NCBI GenBank assembly: GCA_017625565.1
Contig: JAGAKN010000002.1
Location: 1 to 64,000, forward strand
Reading direction: 5' to 3'
From: Clostridia bacterium
GTDB lineage: Bacteria; Bacillota; Clostridia; Christensenellales; Borkfalkiaceae
DNA length: 64,000 nt
Shown here: piece after piece, positions 53,021-62,760 of the stretch
How positions within the stretch are numbered: the first letter of the stretch is position 1
How the letters are laid out: every line of letters begins with the position of its first letter
Program-made: the position numbers and the translations under genes
The notes under the pieces: generated by a model
The model's database searches: none
Told to the model about the DNA's origin: nothing
What the model saw: only the letters and a program-made list of their open reading frames with translations

Positions 53021-53491
53021 ATGCCTAGAAGAGGTAATGTCCCGAAAAGAGACGTTTTGCCCGATCCTATGTATAACAGCAAAGTTGTCACCAAGCTCAT
53101 CAACCAAATTATGCTTGACGGCAAGAAAGGAACGGCGCAAACCATCGTTTATGATGCATTCAAAATCATGGGCGAAAAATTGAACATGGACCCCATGGAA
53201 GTATTTAAGCAGGCAATGGAAAACGTTATGCCTGTAGTAGAAGTTAAAGCTCGTCGTGTAGGTGGTGCAAACTATCAAGTTCCCATCGAAATTCGTCCCG
53301 AAAGACGTCAAACGCTTGCAATTCGTTGGCTCGTAATCAACACGAGAAAGAGAAGCGAAAGAGAAATGTCCAAGCGTCTTGCGGCAGAGCTTATGGATGC
53401 GTATAACAATACGGGTGGTTCCGTAAAGAAGAAAGAAGATACGCATAGAATGGCTGAAGCAAACAAAGCGTTTGCACACTTCAGATTCTAA
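53021..53491 (+). CDS. rpsG: 30S ribosomal protein S7
   Basis: S7 nucleates assembly of the 30S head and contacts the E-site tRNA. The 156-aa protein has the conserved [16 protein letters not shown] start and [25 protein letters not shown] (in part, residues 68-92), and ends NKAFAHFRF. The length is normal. It has an aaaggagg Shine-Dalgarno and is followed 12 bp later by fusA. Confidence 0.99.
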   Translation: MPRRGNVPKRDVLPDPMYNSKVVTKLINQIMLDGKKGTAQTIVYDAFKIMGEKLNMDPMEVFKQAMENVMPVVEVKARRVGGANYQVPIEIRPERRQTLAIRWLVINTRKRSEREMSKRLAAELMDAYNNTGGSVKKKEDTHRMAEANKAFAHFRF

Positions 53492-53503
53492 TCGAGGTAA
53501 GGT

Positions 53504-55585
53504 ATGGCAAGAGAGTACGATTTACTTCATACAAGAAACTTTGGTATTATGGCGCACATCGACGCCGGGAAAACGACAACGACCGAACGTATTTTGTTCT
53601 ATACGGGTAAAACCCACAAGATCGGGGATACGCACGAAGGTACTGCCGTTATGGACTGGATGGCGCAAGAACAAGAACGTGGTATTACGATTACTTCCGC
53701 TGCAACGACGTGTATTTGGAAAGGGCATCGCTTTAACATCATCGATACCCCGGGCCACGTAGACTTCACCGTAGAAGTAGAACGTTCCCTTCGCGTCCTT
53801 GACGGCGCGGTTGCGACGTTCTGCGCAAAAGGTGGCGTTGAACCCCAATCTGAAACGGTATGGCGTCAAGCGGATCAATACAAAGTACCCCGTATTGCGT
53901 ACGTCAACAAGATGGACATCAACGGCGCGGACTATTTCCGTGTTGAAAAGATGATCCGTGAAAGACTTGGCGCAAACCCTGTACCCATCGAATTGCCCAT
54001 CGGTAAGGAAGATACGTTCAAGGGTATCGTAGACCTTATCAAGATGGAAGCAGAAGTCTACTATGACGATCTCGGGAAAGATTTCCGCAAAGAACCTATT
54101 CCTGCAGACATGATGGATATTGCGAACGAATACCGTGCAAAACTCGTCGAAGAAGCAGCGTCTTCCAGCGACGAATTGATGGAAAAATACTTTGAAGAAG
54201 GGGATTTGTCCGAAGAAGACATTATCGCAGGTTTGCGTGCGCGTTGTTTAAATATGGACGCGATCCCTATGCTTTGCGGTTCGTCTTATAAAAATAAGGG
54301 TGTTCAATTCTTACTTGACGCCGTTATCAATTTCCTTCCCAGCCCCTTGGACGTTGCGTCCGTAAAAGGCGTTAACCCCGACACGGGCGAAGAAGAAGAA
54401 AGAAAGACGTCCGACGACGAATATTTCGCAGGTCTTGCATTCAAAATTGCAACCGACCCGTTCGTAGGTTCACTCGCGTATTTCCGCGCGTATTCCGGTG
54501 TTCTTTCCGCAGGTTCTTACGTGTATAACTCCACGAAAGAAAAGAAGGAAAGAGTTGGTCGTTTGGTGCAAATGCACTCCAACGAAAGAAAGGATATCCC
54601 CGAAATTTGTTCGGGTGACATCTGCGCGATCGTCGGTTTGAAGTACACGACGACGGGCGATACGCTTTGCGACGAAAAACATCCCATCATTCTCGAAAAG
54701 ATGGTATTCCCTGAACCCGTTATTCAGCTTTCCCTTGAACCCAAGACGAAAGCAGGTCAAGAAAAGATGACGATGGCGCTCATCAAACTTGCGGAAGAAG
54801 ACCCTACGTTCAAGACGTATACCGATCAAGAAACAGGTCAAACGATTATCGCAGGTATGGGTGAGTTGCACCTTGACATCATTGTAGACCGTTTGCTCCG
54901 CGAATTCAAGGTAGAAGCAAACGTCGGCGCTCCGCAAGTTGCATACAGAGAAACGTTCCGCAAGCAAGTGGAAGCAGAAGGTATGTACAAGCGTCAATCG
55001 GGTGGTAAAGGTCAATACGGGCATTGTAAGCTCCGTCTTATACCCCAAGAACCGGGCGCAGGCTACGCATTCGAAGATGCAACGGTTGGCGGATCGATTC
55101 CCAAGGAATATATCCCTGCAATCGACAAGGGTATCCAAGAAGCGGCGAAGAACGGTTATCTTGCAGGCTACGAAATGGTAGACTTCAAGGTCGTTGTATA
55201 CGACGGTTCGTATCACGAAGTCGACTCGTCCGAAATGGCGTTCAAGATCGCAGGTTCGCTTGGTTTCAAAGACGGTATGACGCGTGCAAACCCTGTTCTT
55301 TTGGAACCGATCATGAAAGTGCAAATCATCACGCCGGAAGATTACTTCGGCGACTTGATGGGCAACGTTTCCGGACGTCGCGGTACGATTTTGGGTACGG
55401 ACGATCGCAATGGCGCGAAGATCATTGATGCGGAAATTCCGCTTTCCGAAATGTTCGGTTATGCAACGGAACTCCGTTCGAGAACGCAAGGTCGTGGTCA
55501 ATTCACGATGCAGTTCGATCACTATAACGAAGTCCCTGCGAACATTGCAAAGGATATCGTTGAAAAACGTGGCAAAAAGGACTAA
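53504..55585 (+). CDS. fusA: Elongation factor G
   Basis: EF-G is the GTPase that drives ribosomal translocation. The 693-aa protein has the G1 motif AHIDAGKTT (residues 16-24), the switch [10 protein letters not shown] (about 83-90), G4 NKMD (about 137-140) and domain [14 protein letters not shown] followed by [10 protein letters not shown]. The length and order are standard. A small hairpin (55592-55616) without a T-run follows, and tuf has its own promoter. Confidence 0.99.
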   Translation: MAREYDLLHTRNFGIMAHIDAGKTTTTERILFYTGKTHKIGDTHEGTAVMDWMAQEQERGITITSAATTCIWKGHRFNIIDTPGHVDFTVEVERSLRVLDGAVATFCAKGGVEPQSETVWRQADQYKVPRIAYVNKMDINGADYFRVEKMIRERLGANPVPIELPIGKEDTFKGIVDLIKMEAEVYYDDLGKDFRKEPIPADMMDIANEYRAKLVEEAASSSDELMEKYFEEGDLSEEDIIAGLRARCLNMDAIPMLCGSSYKNKGVQFLLDAVINFLPSPLDVASVKGVNPDTGEEEERKTSDDEYFAGLAFKIATDPFVGSLAYFRAYSGVLSAGSYVYNSTKEKKERVGRLVQMHSNERKDIPEICSGDICAIVGLKYTTTGDTLCDEKHPIILEKMVFPEPVIQLSLEPKTKAGQEKMTMALIKLAEEDPTFKTYTDQETGQTIIAGMGELHLDIIVDRLLREFKVEANVGAPQVAYRETFRKQVEAEGMYKRQSGGKGQYGHCKLRLIPQEPGAGYAFEDATVGGSIPKEYIPAIDKGIQEAAKNGYLAGYEMVDFKVVVYDGSYHEVDSSEMAFKIAGSLGFKDGMTRANPVLLEPIMKVQIITPEDYFGDLMGNVSGRRGTILGTDDRNGAKIIDAEIPLSEMFGYATELRSRTQGRGQFTMQFDHYNEVPANIAKDIVEKRGKKD

Positions 55586-55661
55586 AAACAACTTTCCCGC
55601 CTAAAAAGCGGGAAAGAAATGAAAAATTATCAAAAATTTTACAAAAACGCCTTTAAAATAT

Positions 55662-55690
55662 TTGATAATTTGTGGAATTTAAGATATAAT
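55662..55690 (+). promoter_or_regulatory. Promoter of tuf
   Basis: TTGATA (55662-55667), a 17-bp spacer and TATAAT (55685-55690). The -35 lies in an inverted repeat, aaattatcaaa (55624) against tttgataattt (55661). A leader of about 120 nt follows. Confidence 0.85.
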
Positions 55691-55818
55691 AGAGTTGTCC
55701 AATCAGGATAAGGTTATATCACAATCATTTGTAAAAATGATAGGTAGCTGCGTCCGAATTCGGATAGGTTATCATTTTAAAAAAATAAAAAAAATTTTAA
55801 GAAAATCGGAGGATTATT

Positions 55819-57039
55819 ATGGCTAAAGCTAAATTTGACAGAAGCAAACCGCACGTTAACATTGGTACGATCGGCCACGTTGACCACGGTAAGACGACTT
55901 TGACCGCAGCTATCACGATGGTTATGGCGGCAAGAGGTGGCGCACAAGCGATGAAGTATGACGAAATCGATAAAGCGCCTGAAGAAAGAGCACGTGGTAT
56001 TACAATTAATACCGCACACGTAGAATATCAAACGGATGCTCGTCACTATGCACACGTTGACTGCCCGGGTCACGCGGACTACGTTAAGAACATGATCACG
56101 GGTGCTGCGCAAATGGACGGTGCTATCCTTGTTTGTGCTGCTACCGATGGTCCTATGCCTCAAACGAGAGAACACATCTTGCTTGCTCGCCAAGTAGGTG
56201 TACCTTATATCGTTGTATTCATGAACAAGACCGACCTTGTTGACGATCCCGAACTTCTCGACCTCGTTGACATGGACATCAGAGACCTTCTTTCGTCCTA
56301 CGATTTCCCTGGCGACGATACGCCGATCATTCGTGGTTCCGCATTGAAGGCACTCGAATGTGCAAGCTCCGGCAAGCCCGCTGATGAAATCATAGCGGAT
56401 CCCGCAGTTGCTCCCATTCTTGAACTCATGGATGCAGTAGACAGCTATATCCCTACGCCTGCACGTGAAGATTCCAAACCCTTCCTTCTTCCTGTAGAAG
56501 ACGTATTCACGATTTCTGGTCGTGGTACGGTTGCTACCGGTCGTATCGAACGTGGTGTTGCTCACGTTGGTGAACCCGCTGAAATCGTTGGTTTGATCGA
56601 CAAACCCATGACGACGACGATTACCGGTCTTGAAATGTTCCACAAGCTCCTTGACGAAGCGCAAGCGGGCGACAACGTAGGTGCGTTGCTCCGTGGTATC
56701 AACAGAACGGATATCCAAAAGGGTCAAGTTATCGCGAAGCCCGGCACGGTTGCTACCGGTACGGAATTCACGGCTCAAGTATACGTTTTGACGAAGGACG
56801 AAGGTGGTCGTCATACGGCATTCTTCAATCACTACAGACCTCAATTCTTCGTAAGAACGACGGACGTTACGGGTGCTATCGAACTTCCCGAAGGCGTTGA
56901 AATGGTTATGCCTGGCGACAACATCGAAATGAAAGTTGTTCTTATCAAGCCCGTTGCTTTGGAAGAAGGTCTTCGTTTCGCTATCCGTGAAGGTGGTAGA
57001 ACGGTTGGTTCCGGCGTTATCGCAAAAATTCTTAAATAA
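55819..57039 (+). CDS. tuf: Elongation factor Tu
   Basis: EF-Tu carries aminoacyl-tRNA to the ribosome. At 406 aa it is slightly longer than usual (about 395-400), with a small insertion near residues 183-196 ([14 protein letters not shown]). Motifs G1 GHVDHGKTT, the effector region [25 protein letters not shown] and the C-terminal [20 protein letters not shown] are all present. Codon use is strongly biased to C/T-ending codons such as ttc and cgt, as expected for a highly expressed gene. It has a cggagga Shine-Dalgarno. Confidence 0.99.
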   Translation: MAKAKFDRSKPHVNIGTIGHVDHGKTTLTAAITMVMAARGGAQAMKYDEIDKAPEERARGITINTAHVEYQTDARHYAHVDCPGHADYVKNMITGAAQMDGAILVCAATDGPMPQTREHILLARQVGVPYIVVFMNKTDLVDDPELLDLVDMDIRDLLSSYDFPGDDTPIIRGSALKALECASSGKPADEIIADPAVAPILELMDAVDSYIPTPAREDSKPFLLPVEDVFTISGRGTVATGRIERGVAHVGEPAEIVGLIDKPMTTTITGLEMFHKLLDEAQAGDNVGALLRGINRTDIQKGQVIAKPGTVATGTEFTAQVYVLTKDEGGRHTAFFNHYRPQFFVRTTDVTGAIELPEGVEMVMPGDNIEMKVVLIKPVALEEGLRFAIREGGRTVGSGVIAKILK

Positions 57040-57057
57040 TTAAGAGCAAAATGATAT

Positions 57058-57090
57058 AAAAACAGCTTGTCTTCGGATAAGCTGTTTTTG
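57058..57090 (+). terminator. Terminator after tuf
   Basis: A 14-bp stem aaaaacagcttgtc/gataagctgttttt with a TTCG tetraloop and T-run. Confidence 0.95.
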
Positions 57091-57117
57091 TTTGGATTCA
57101 TAATACGCTAAGGGAAA

Positions 57118-57150
57118 TCAATAGCCGTTGCAAAATGCAACGGCTATTGA
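57118..57150 (-). terminator. Hairpin after ade
   Basis: A 15-bp perfect stem (57118-57132 and 57136-57150) with an AAA loop, 18 bp beyond the ade stop. The T-run on the minus strand is weak. Confidence 0.6.
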
Positions 57151-57167
57151 TATAAGGTTTTCTTATA

Positions 57168-58958
57168 TTATTTTTCAATCAAATCGATAAACTGGAAGGT
57201 GCGGCAATCGACCAATCCGCGGTTTGTCAACCGAGTTTCGGGCAAGCAAGCCAAAGGGATCAACGCCATCGTCATAAAAGGCGAAGGCAATTCGCAACCC
57301 ATATCTTTCCAAGCCTTTTCTAATTCTCCAATTTTTACACTCATTTCCTCCAAAGGTCGATCACTCATTAAACCTGCAATAGGCAGGGGAACGTGTCCGA
57401 TGATTTTCCCGTCAACGACGGCAACCAAACCACCACCACAAGCAATCAACGTGTTCGCCGCCAACGTCATATCTTCGTCATTCGTACCAACGACCAACAG
57501 GTTATGCGCGTCGTGCGCGACGGTTTGCGCCAAAGCGCCTTTGTGGATTCCGAATCCCTTTACAAAACCGCGTCCAACCGTTCCCGTGCGTTTATGTCTA
57601 TCAAATACAGCCACCTTCAGAATATCCCGTTCGGGGTTTGCTTGTAATTTCCCGTCGATCACAGGCATTTCAATTACCCGATCGTACGTACCAACGCGCG
57701 CAGGAATAACTTCCATCACGTGTACTTTTGCCGTTTCACCCGAAACAGGAATATCAAATACCCGCTTGTCCATTGGATCTAAGTGTACGGAATGGCGCGC
57801 ATCGTCGGGATATACGTATTCGGGGAATTCTTTTACAAGCTTTCCGTTCTTTGCAACGTATTCGCCGTCGATAAACACGTCGGTGACGTGGCAGTTTTCT
57901 AAATCGTCAATCAGTACCATATCCGCGCATTTCGAAGGGGTGACCGAGCCCATTTCGTGATCGAGTTGGAAACATTGCGCTACGTTAATGGTCACCATTT
58001 GAATGGCGGTCACGGGATCAACGCCTTCTTGGATTGCGCGTTTTACGATATGATCGAGATGCCCTTGCGATTGCAACGTATTCGGATGCGTATCGTCGGA
58101 GATCAAGCAAGCGAAACGAGAATCGACTTCGTGTTTGGTGATCGCTTTTACGACTTCTTTCAAATCGTGCCAAGCCGAGCCTTCCCGCAACAACGCGTAC
58201 ATGCCCAAGCGCATTTTTGCAAGGGAGTCTTCTTCGCGGGTGGATTCGTGACAGCAACGTACCCCCGATGCGATGTAAGCGTTCAACCCCTTATCCGTTT
58301 CCGGCAAAGAATAGTGCCCCGTGACGATTTTTCCGGCTTTCAGCGTTTCACCGACGATGCCGTGCGTGTGCGGATTTGCGTAGAGTATTCCGGGAAAATT
58401 CATCATTTCGCCCAAGCCGACGCAAGCATCCCAAGTCATAGTTTCGGCAACGTCTTCGGGATCGATTTTTGCGCCCGTGTCTTCAAAACCGGCGACGGCA
58501 GGTACGCAAGAAGGGGTGGTAAGCATTGCTTTTAACGGAGTCCGTTTCGCGTCTTCCAACATATATTTTACCCCGTTCAAGCCTAAAACGTTGCAAATTT
58601 CGTGGGGGTCCATAAAAATCCCGCTCGTACCGTGAGTGACGACGGCTTTTGCGTACTCGCCGACGGAGAGCATAGAGGATTCGACGTGGATATGCCCGTC
58701 CATAAACGCAGGGGCGAGATATTTTCCATTGGCGTCAACGACCGTTGTGTTTTCTCCGATACAATGTTGACAGTTGCCGACCATCGCAATTCGACCTTCG
58801 CTGACGGCAACGTCGATATTTTCCAGGATTTCCTTGGTGCAAACGTTGACGAGTTTTGCGCCCGTAATCACCAAATCCGCCTTTTCAGCACCCGAAGCGA
58901 CGCTTACGAGTTTTTGAGAAACTTCCCAAAGCGGTTTTTTACAAAAAGTATTGATCAT
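57168..58958 (-). CDS. ade: Adenine deaminase
   Basis: Ade deaminates adenine to hypoxanthine for purine salvage. The 596-aa amidohydrolase has the metal-binding AFMDGHIHVESSML (about 75-88), HGTSGIFMDPHEICNVLG, and GHYSLPETDKGLNAYIASGVRCCHEST (in part). It also carries LISDDTHPNTLQSQGHLD and the C-terminal TMALIPLACLPETRLTNRGLVD, all typical of the AdeC family. The start at 58958 has an aaggag Shine-Dalgarno; the frame extends to 59018 without one. It has a minus-strand TATAAT (58994-58989) with TTGCTT 18 bp upstream. No purine riboswitch is present. Confidence 0.96.
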   Translation of the reverse strand: MINTFCKKPLWEVSQKLVSVASGAEKADLVITGAKLVNVCTKEILENIDVAVSEGRIAMVGNCQHCIGENTTVVDANGKYLAPAFMDGHIHVESSMLSVGEYAKAVVTHGTSGIFMDPHEICNVLGLNGVKYMLEDAKRTPLKAMLTTPSCVPAVAGFEDTGAKIDPEDVAETMTWDACVGLGEMMNFPGILYANPHTHGIVGETLKAGKIVTGHYSLPETDKGLNAYIASGVRCCHESTREEDSLAKMRLGMYALLREGSAWHDLKEVVKAITKHEVDSRFACLISDDTHPNTLQSQGHLDHIVKRAIQEGVDPVTAIQMVTINVAQCFQLDHEMGSVTPSKCADMVLIDDLENCHVTDVFIDGEYVAKNGKLVKEFPEYVYPDDARHSVHLDPMDKRVFDIPVSGETAKVHVMEVIPARVGTYDRVIEMPVIDGKLQANPERDILKVAVFDRHKRTGTVGRGFVKGFGIHKGALAQTVAHDAHNLLVVGTNDEDMTLAANTLIACGGGLVAVVDGKIIGHVPLPIAGLMSDRPLEEMSVKIGELEKAWKDMGCELPSPFMTMALIPLACLPETRLTNRGLVDCRTFQFIDLIEK

Positions 58959-58988
58959 AAACGACTCCTTATCTATATTTATAGGAAT

Positions 58989-59018
58989 ATTATAGCATAA
59001 TGTACTCGCAGAAAGCAA
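58989..59018 (-). promoter_or_regulatory. Promoter of ade
   Basis: On the minus strand: TTGCTT (59018-59013), an 18-bp spacer, TATAAT (58994-58989) with TG one base upstream. Confidence 0.7.
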
Positions 59019-59077
59019 ATAAAACGCAGGCGAAATTTTTGCACCTGCGTGATTTTTATTGATTTATGTAGAAAGGC

Positions 59078-59947
59078 TTACTCTTCGTCGTATTCGTCGA
59101 ATTGATTTTTCAAGAAACGTTCCACGTTATAATCTTGTCGATACAACAAATACGTTGTCACGTTCGGCGCTTTAAAGTCGTTCAACTTCACCTCTTCCAA
59201 AACGCCCGCTTCCAATCGATCTTTGACGAGTTTGTAGGGCAAGAACGAGTATCCCAATCCATTTTCCAAATAGGGCAAAAGCTTAGACGAATTGTCGACG
59301 TCCAAACGGAAAATATGATTTTTCGGGAACAGGGAACGAATGAAAACCCCTGCTTCACTCAACGTGAAATCACACATTAAATAGGGGATTTTCGCAAGTT
59401 GTGCTTTCGTGATCCCGTTCGGATAAGCGTTTTCGCCTTTCTTGCACACCAAAACGACGCGATCGACGTCGTAAACGTCGCAGTTAAAACCTGTGCGTTT
59501 TAAAGGAATGGCCGAGAAAACCATATCGAGCATATTATCTTGCAAGTGCTGGATTAAATCTAGCGAATGCCCAAGCATTACCTTGACAGACGTAATGGTA
59601 TTATTTTTCAAACATTCGTCTACAAGCGGTTTTACGTAGCTTTCATAGGACGCATTGATAGCGCCGATAGAGAATTTACGGCTATGGCTAGACAAAGCGC
59701 TCATTTCTTCGATAGAAATTGTTTGCAGTTCTAAAATCCGCTCTGCATACCGCAGGAAGATTTCGCCTGCTTCCGTCAATTTTACCGTTTTCGATCCGCG
59801 CGTAAACAAGCGCTTACCGACTTCTTTCTCCAACTCGCCAATGCGGTTGGTGACGGTCGATTGCGCTATGTATAATTGTTCTGCCGCCAAAGTGAAGTTT
59901 TTTACTTTGGATAAGAAGATAAAAGTTTTAAGTTCCTCGGTATTCAT
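59078..59947 (-). CDS. LysR family transcriptional regulator
   Basis: The 289-aa protein has an N-terminal winged helix-turn-helix (residues 1-60: LKTFIFLSKVKNFTLAAEQL, AQSTVTNRIGELEKEVGKRLF) and a C-terminal periplasmic-binding-like effector domain. This is the LysR layout. Its target is unknown. It lies between ade and yggS, divergent from yggS. A promoter on the minus strand (TTGCAT 60018-60013, 17 bp, TATAAT 59995-59990) precedes it. The aggag Shine-Dalgarno is about 15 nt from the ATG, which is far. Confidence 0.92.
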   Translation of the reverse strand: MNTEELKTFIFLSKVKNFTLAAEQLYIAQSTVTNRIGELEKEVGKRLFTRGSKTVKLTEAGEIFLRYAERILELQTISIEEMSALSSHSRKFSIGAINASYESYVKPLVDECLKNNTITSVKVMLGHSLDLIQHLQDNMLDMVFSAIPLKRTGFNCDVYDVDRVVLVCKKGENAYPNGITKAQLAKIPYLMCDFTLSEAGVFIRSLFPKNHIFRLDVDNSSKLLPYLENGLGYSFLPYKLVKDRLEAGVLEEVKLNDFKAPNVTTYLLYRQDYNVERFLKNQFDEYDEE

Positions 59948-59989
59948 TTAAAATATTGATTACTCCTGCGCTTTTGATCTATTATTTTA

Positions 59990-60018
59990 ATTATACCGAT
60001 TTTACAAGTAAAATGCAA
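59990..60018 (-). promoter_or_regulatory. Promoter of the LysR-type gene
   Basis: On the minus strand: TTGCAT, a 17-bp spacer, TATAAT. The spacer contains the near-palindrome ttttacttgtaaaa, a possible autoregulatory site. Confidence 0.7.
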
Positions 60019-60098
60019 GCAAAAAACGAAAGAAAAGTGAAAAAATCGCAAGAATTTTTATTTTTTTACAAGTTTTCCGCATAAATCGTGGCGTAGAA

Positions 60099-60127
60099 TT
60101 GACAAAAGAGTAGAAAAGGAGTATACT
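60099..60127 (+). promoter_or_regulatory. Promoter of yggS
   Basis: TTGACA (60099-60104), a 17-bp spacer and TATACT (60122-60127), before a gaaggtgg Shine-Dalgarno. Confidence 0.85.
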
Positions 60128-60154
60128 AAAAATATTAAAAGAAGGTGGTTTGGA

Positions 60155-60829
60155 ATGCTTACGATTGCCGAGAACGTGAAAAAACTTCGGGGAGAACTTT
60201 CCTTAGGGAACAAGTATGGAGAACAAGTTTTGCTGGTAGCGGCGACGAAAATGCAAACGGTGGATGCGATCAACGAAGCCATTCGCGCTGGAGTAGATGC
60301 AGTTGCGGAGAATAAACCGCAGGAATTTCGTGATAAAAACGACGGGTTGTTGCCGTGCGCTCGGCATTTCATTGGGCATTTGCAAACCAATAAAATCAAA
60401 TACTTGCTCGGAAAAATCGATTTGTATCATTCCTGCGATCGGGACGGCTTGATCGAAGAGTTGGATAAACAATCGAAAAACGCAGGGCTTGTATCGGATA
60501 TTTTATTACAAATCAATATCGGTGACGAGCAAACCAAGGGCGGATACGCTTATGACAGCGCGAAAGAAGTTTTTTCTCGTGTTTCGCTGTTGCAAGGAGT
60601 GCGTGTTCGCGGATTTATGGCGATGCTCCCCGACATAGACGACGAGAATTTGCTCCGCGCGCTCACACGGAAAATGCGCGCGCTTTTCGAGTGGGCGAAA
60701 ACGCAGTCCGACGCGGTGGAATATTTATCTATGGGCATGAGCGGAGATTATAAACTTTGCGTAGAAGAAGGTAGCAATATCGTGCGGATCGGATCGACGA
60801 TTTTCGGGGCGAGAACGTACGCATTATAA
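60155..60829 (+). CDS. YggS family pyridoxal-phosphate-binding protein
   Basis: The 224-aa protein is of the YggS/PLPBP (alanine racemase N-terminal-like) family. These cytoplasmic proteins bind pyridoxal phosphate and balance vitamin B6 and amino acid pools. VAATKMQ (residues 28-34) holds the cofactor lysine Lys32. HFIGHLQTNKIKYLL, LLQINIGDEQTKGG and the late LSMGMSGDYKLCVEEGSNIVRIGSTIFG are diagnostic. It is followed 9 bp later by the YiiX-like gene. Confidence 0.95.
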   Translation: MLTIAENVKKLRGELSLGNKYGEQVLLVAATKMQTVDAINEAIRAGVDAVAENKPQEFRDKNDGLLPCARHFIGHLQTNKIKYLLGKIDLYHSCDRDGLIEELDKQSKNAGLVSDILLQINIGDEQTKGGYAYDSAKEVFSRVSLLQGVRVRGFMAMLPDIDDENLLRALTRKMRALFEWAKTQSDAVEYLSMGMSGDYKLCVEEGSNIVRIGSTIFGARTYAL

Positions 60830-60838
60830 ACAATTACG

Positions 60839-61753
60839 ATGGAAGAATTAGGACATAACGACAACGAAATACAAGAAAATAACGAACGGGTAAAGAAAGA
60901 AAAACCTGTGAAAAAACGCATGACGAAACGCAAAAAAGCGCTCGTCATACTTTTGAGTATCGTTATTTTCATCGGTAGCGTTTTGGGCTTTTTGCAAATC
61001 GGCGCGATCTATACCGAAAAAACGTGGGAGCATTGGTTGCCCGATTACGAGCGTGTGGATATTCTTCCGATTTTAGAGAAAGTGGAGAAAACAGACGAAG
61101 ATTATCAAACGCTCTATTATCAAACGGGGTTGACGAAACTCGGGATTGACGATTTGCTTGCGCAAGGGGACGTTTCGCGGATTTTGCGAATACAAGACGC
61201 GCTGTTTTACGATTTCGATATCATCACCGATCATTTCAATCCGTTCACGTACTCGGAATATATTGACGGCGTAGCGCCGATCGGGGTATTGCGCGACGGG
61301 GATATTTTGGTGACGTCGACGACGCGGGTGTCGTGGTTGCGCTACGGGCATGCGGCGTTGGTTGTGGATGGAGAGCAACGTTTGATTGCCGAAGCCATGA
61401 GCCCTGGAACGAAGAGTACGTTGAACAGCGCCGATCGATCGTTTAGCGATTTGGCGAATTATATTGTTTTACGCCCGAAAGTAGACGAAACGACGAAAAC
61501 GCAAATTGCGGAATACGCCAAAACGGAACTTTTAGGCGTGCCCTATCGGTTTACGATCGGATTATTTTCCAAGAAATTCCGTAAAAACATCAAGGGGACG
61601 CAATGCGCGCATCTCGTTTGGTATGCGTATAAAAAGTTTGGCGTGGATTTGGATGCAAACGGCGGTTGGTTGGTCAAACCGCGCGACATGGCGCGTTCCG
61701 AGCAAGTAGAAGTGGTGCAAGCATTCGGTTTTGATTTGGACGAATTATGGTAA
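60839..61753 (+). CDS. YiiX/YebB-like membrane-anchored papain-fold hydrolase
   Basis: The 304-aa protein has a charged N-terminus (30 residues) and one membrane helix (about 34-54). The extracytoplasmic domain has a permuted NlpC/P60 order: His171 in RYGHAALVV comes before Cys256 in TQCAHLVWYAY. This fits the YiiX/PF05708 peptidase-like family, which may cleave peptidoglycan-type or lipid amide bonds. It shares a transcript with yggS and the SDR gene. There is no Shine-Dalgarno before its ATG, so reinitiation is likely. The substrate is unknown. Confidence 0.78.
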   Translation: MEELGHNDNEIQENNERVKKEKPVKKRMTKRKKALVILLSIVIFIGSVLGFLQIGAIYTEKTWEHWLPDYERVDILPILEKVEKTDEDYQTLYYQTGLTKLGIDDLLAQGDVSRILRIQDALFYDFDIITDHFNPFTYSEYIDGVAPIGVLRDGDILVTSTTRVSWLRYGHAALVVDGEQRLIAEAMSPGTKSTLNSADRSFSDLANYIVLRPKVDETTKTQIAEYAKTELLGVPYRFTIGLFSKKFRKNIKGTQCAHLVWYAYKKFGVDLDANGGWLVKPRDMARSEQVEVVQAFGFDLDELW

Positions 61754-62574
61754 AGATGAAAATGCAACGGTTAGATAAAAAACAAGAAACAAAATACGCG
61801 TTGATTACGGGCGCGACGGGTGGGCTCGGGAAAGCGTTCGTGCGTGCGCTAGCCAAGCGCGGTTATGCGTTGTTGTTGACGGGTAGAAGTGCGGACAAAC
61901 TCCAAGCGTTGGCTACGGAAACGATGGAAAAGTACGCGGTGGAAGTACGTTATTATCCTGCGGATTTGTCAAATGAAGGGGACAGGTACGCGATGATGGA
62001 GAAAATCGCGGACGAAAATTTTCGGATTTCCTTACTTGCAAACGTGGCTGGCGCGGACGTGCAAAAGGGCTTGGAAGCGTATACACAAGAAAAAATCGCC
62101 TTTCAATGTCGAGTCAATTTCGAGGCGGCAGTTTGTATGTGCAAGTTTGCAATCGAACACCGCGCAGAACGGTTAGAAATCGTCAATATTACCAGCGTTT
62201 CGGGAATTTATCCGATGCCGTATTTTGCCATTTACAGCGCGCTAAAAGGCGCGTTGACGTCCTTTTCTGTTTCCTTGCGGGAAGAAATGAAAGGTAAAAA
62301 CGTTTCGGTGACGGCGATTTTGCCGGGGGCTATGCCGACGCGTGAAGATATCAAAGAACAAATTCAAGGACAGGGGCTTTGGGGAAAGCTGGCGGTAAAA
62401 ACTCCAGATGAAGTGGCGGAATATTCCTTAAAAGCCGTGCGTAAGAATAAACGAAAGAAAATCGTCGGGTTTTGGAATAAAGTAATGCGCGTATCGACGG
62501 CGTGGTTGCCTACGGGTTGGCGTTTAAAATTTATAGCAAAGCGTTGGTCGAAGATTTCAAAAGACGCTTTTTAG
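61747..62574 (+). CDS. Short-chain dehydrogenase/reductase
   Basis: This 275-aa SDR has the classical NAD(P) motif ITGATGGLGKAF (TGxxxGxG), the NAG-like NVAGADV segment and the catalytic Ser-Tyr-x-x-x-Lys (ITSVSGIYPMPYFAIYSALKGAL, in part). It resembles DltE/YqjQ-type NADP-dependent enzymes with a basic C-terminus (RKNKRKKIVGFWNKVMR). The start is uncertain: ATGs at 61747, 61756 and 61762 are in frame and none has a good Shine-Dalgarno. The first overlaps the previous stop. The substrate is unknown. Confidence 0.85.
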   Translation: MVKMKMQRLDKKQETKYALITGATGGLGKAFVRALAKRGYALLLTGRSADKLQALATETMEKYAVEVRYYPADLSNEGDRYAMMEKIADENFRISLLANVAGADVQKGLEAYTQEKIAFQCRVNFEAAVCMCKFAIEHRAERLEIVNITSVSGIYPMPYFAIYSALKGALTSFSVSLREEMKGKNVSVTAILPGAMPTREDIKEQIQGQGLWGKLAVKTPDEVAEYSLKAVRKNKRKKIVGFWNKVMRVSTAWLPTGWRLKFIAKRWSKISKDAF

Positions 62575-62582
62575 AAGAAAAC

Positions 62583-62610
62583 AGTTCGCGAATAGGCGGA
62601 CTTTTCTTTT
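62583..62610 (+). terminator. Terminator after the SDR gene
   Basis: The stem agttcgc/gcggact (one G-T pair) with a 6-nt loop and tttctttt tail. Confidence 0.75.
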
Positions 62611-62672
62611 GTGAAAATCTTTTAAAATTCTTAAAAAATTCTATGTTTTTCCTATTTTTTTCTTTCAAATCC

Positions 62673-62701
62673 TTGACAAACGCTTGGGTTTTAAGTATAA
62701 T
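62673..62701 (+). promoter_or_regulatory. Sigma-A promoter of the HMGL-family gene
   Basis: TTGACA (62673-62678), a 17-bp spacer and TATAAT (62696-62701). A taggagaa Shine-Dalgarno precedes the ATG at 62761. Confidence 0.9.
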
Positions 62702-62760
62702 CGATTTAATAAATTGAAAGTGGCTTTATAATCGAAAAATAAAATATAGGAGAAATAGTA

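Noticed and set aside
54470..55591. 373-aa antisense frame across fusA
   Set aside because: A long open frame caused by the strong codon bias of fusA on the other strand. No start signal or domain.
55777..56844. 355-aa antisense frame across tuf
   Set aside because: Same cause: codon bias of EF-Tu produces an open reverse frame.
58959..59077. Purine riboswitch upstream of ade, and likewise upstream of guaB
   Set aside because: The characteristic P1/J2-3 purine-aptamer blocks were searched for by eye and not found.
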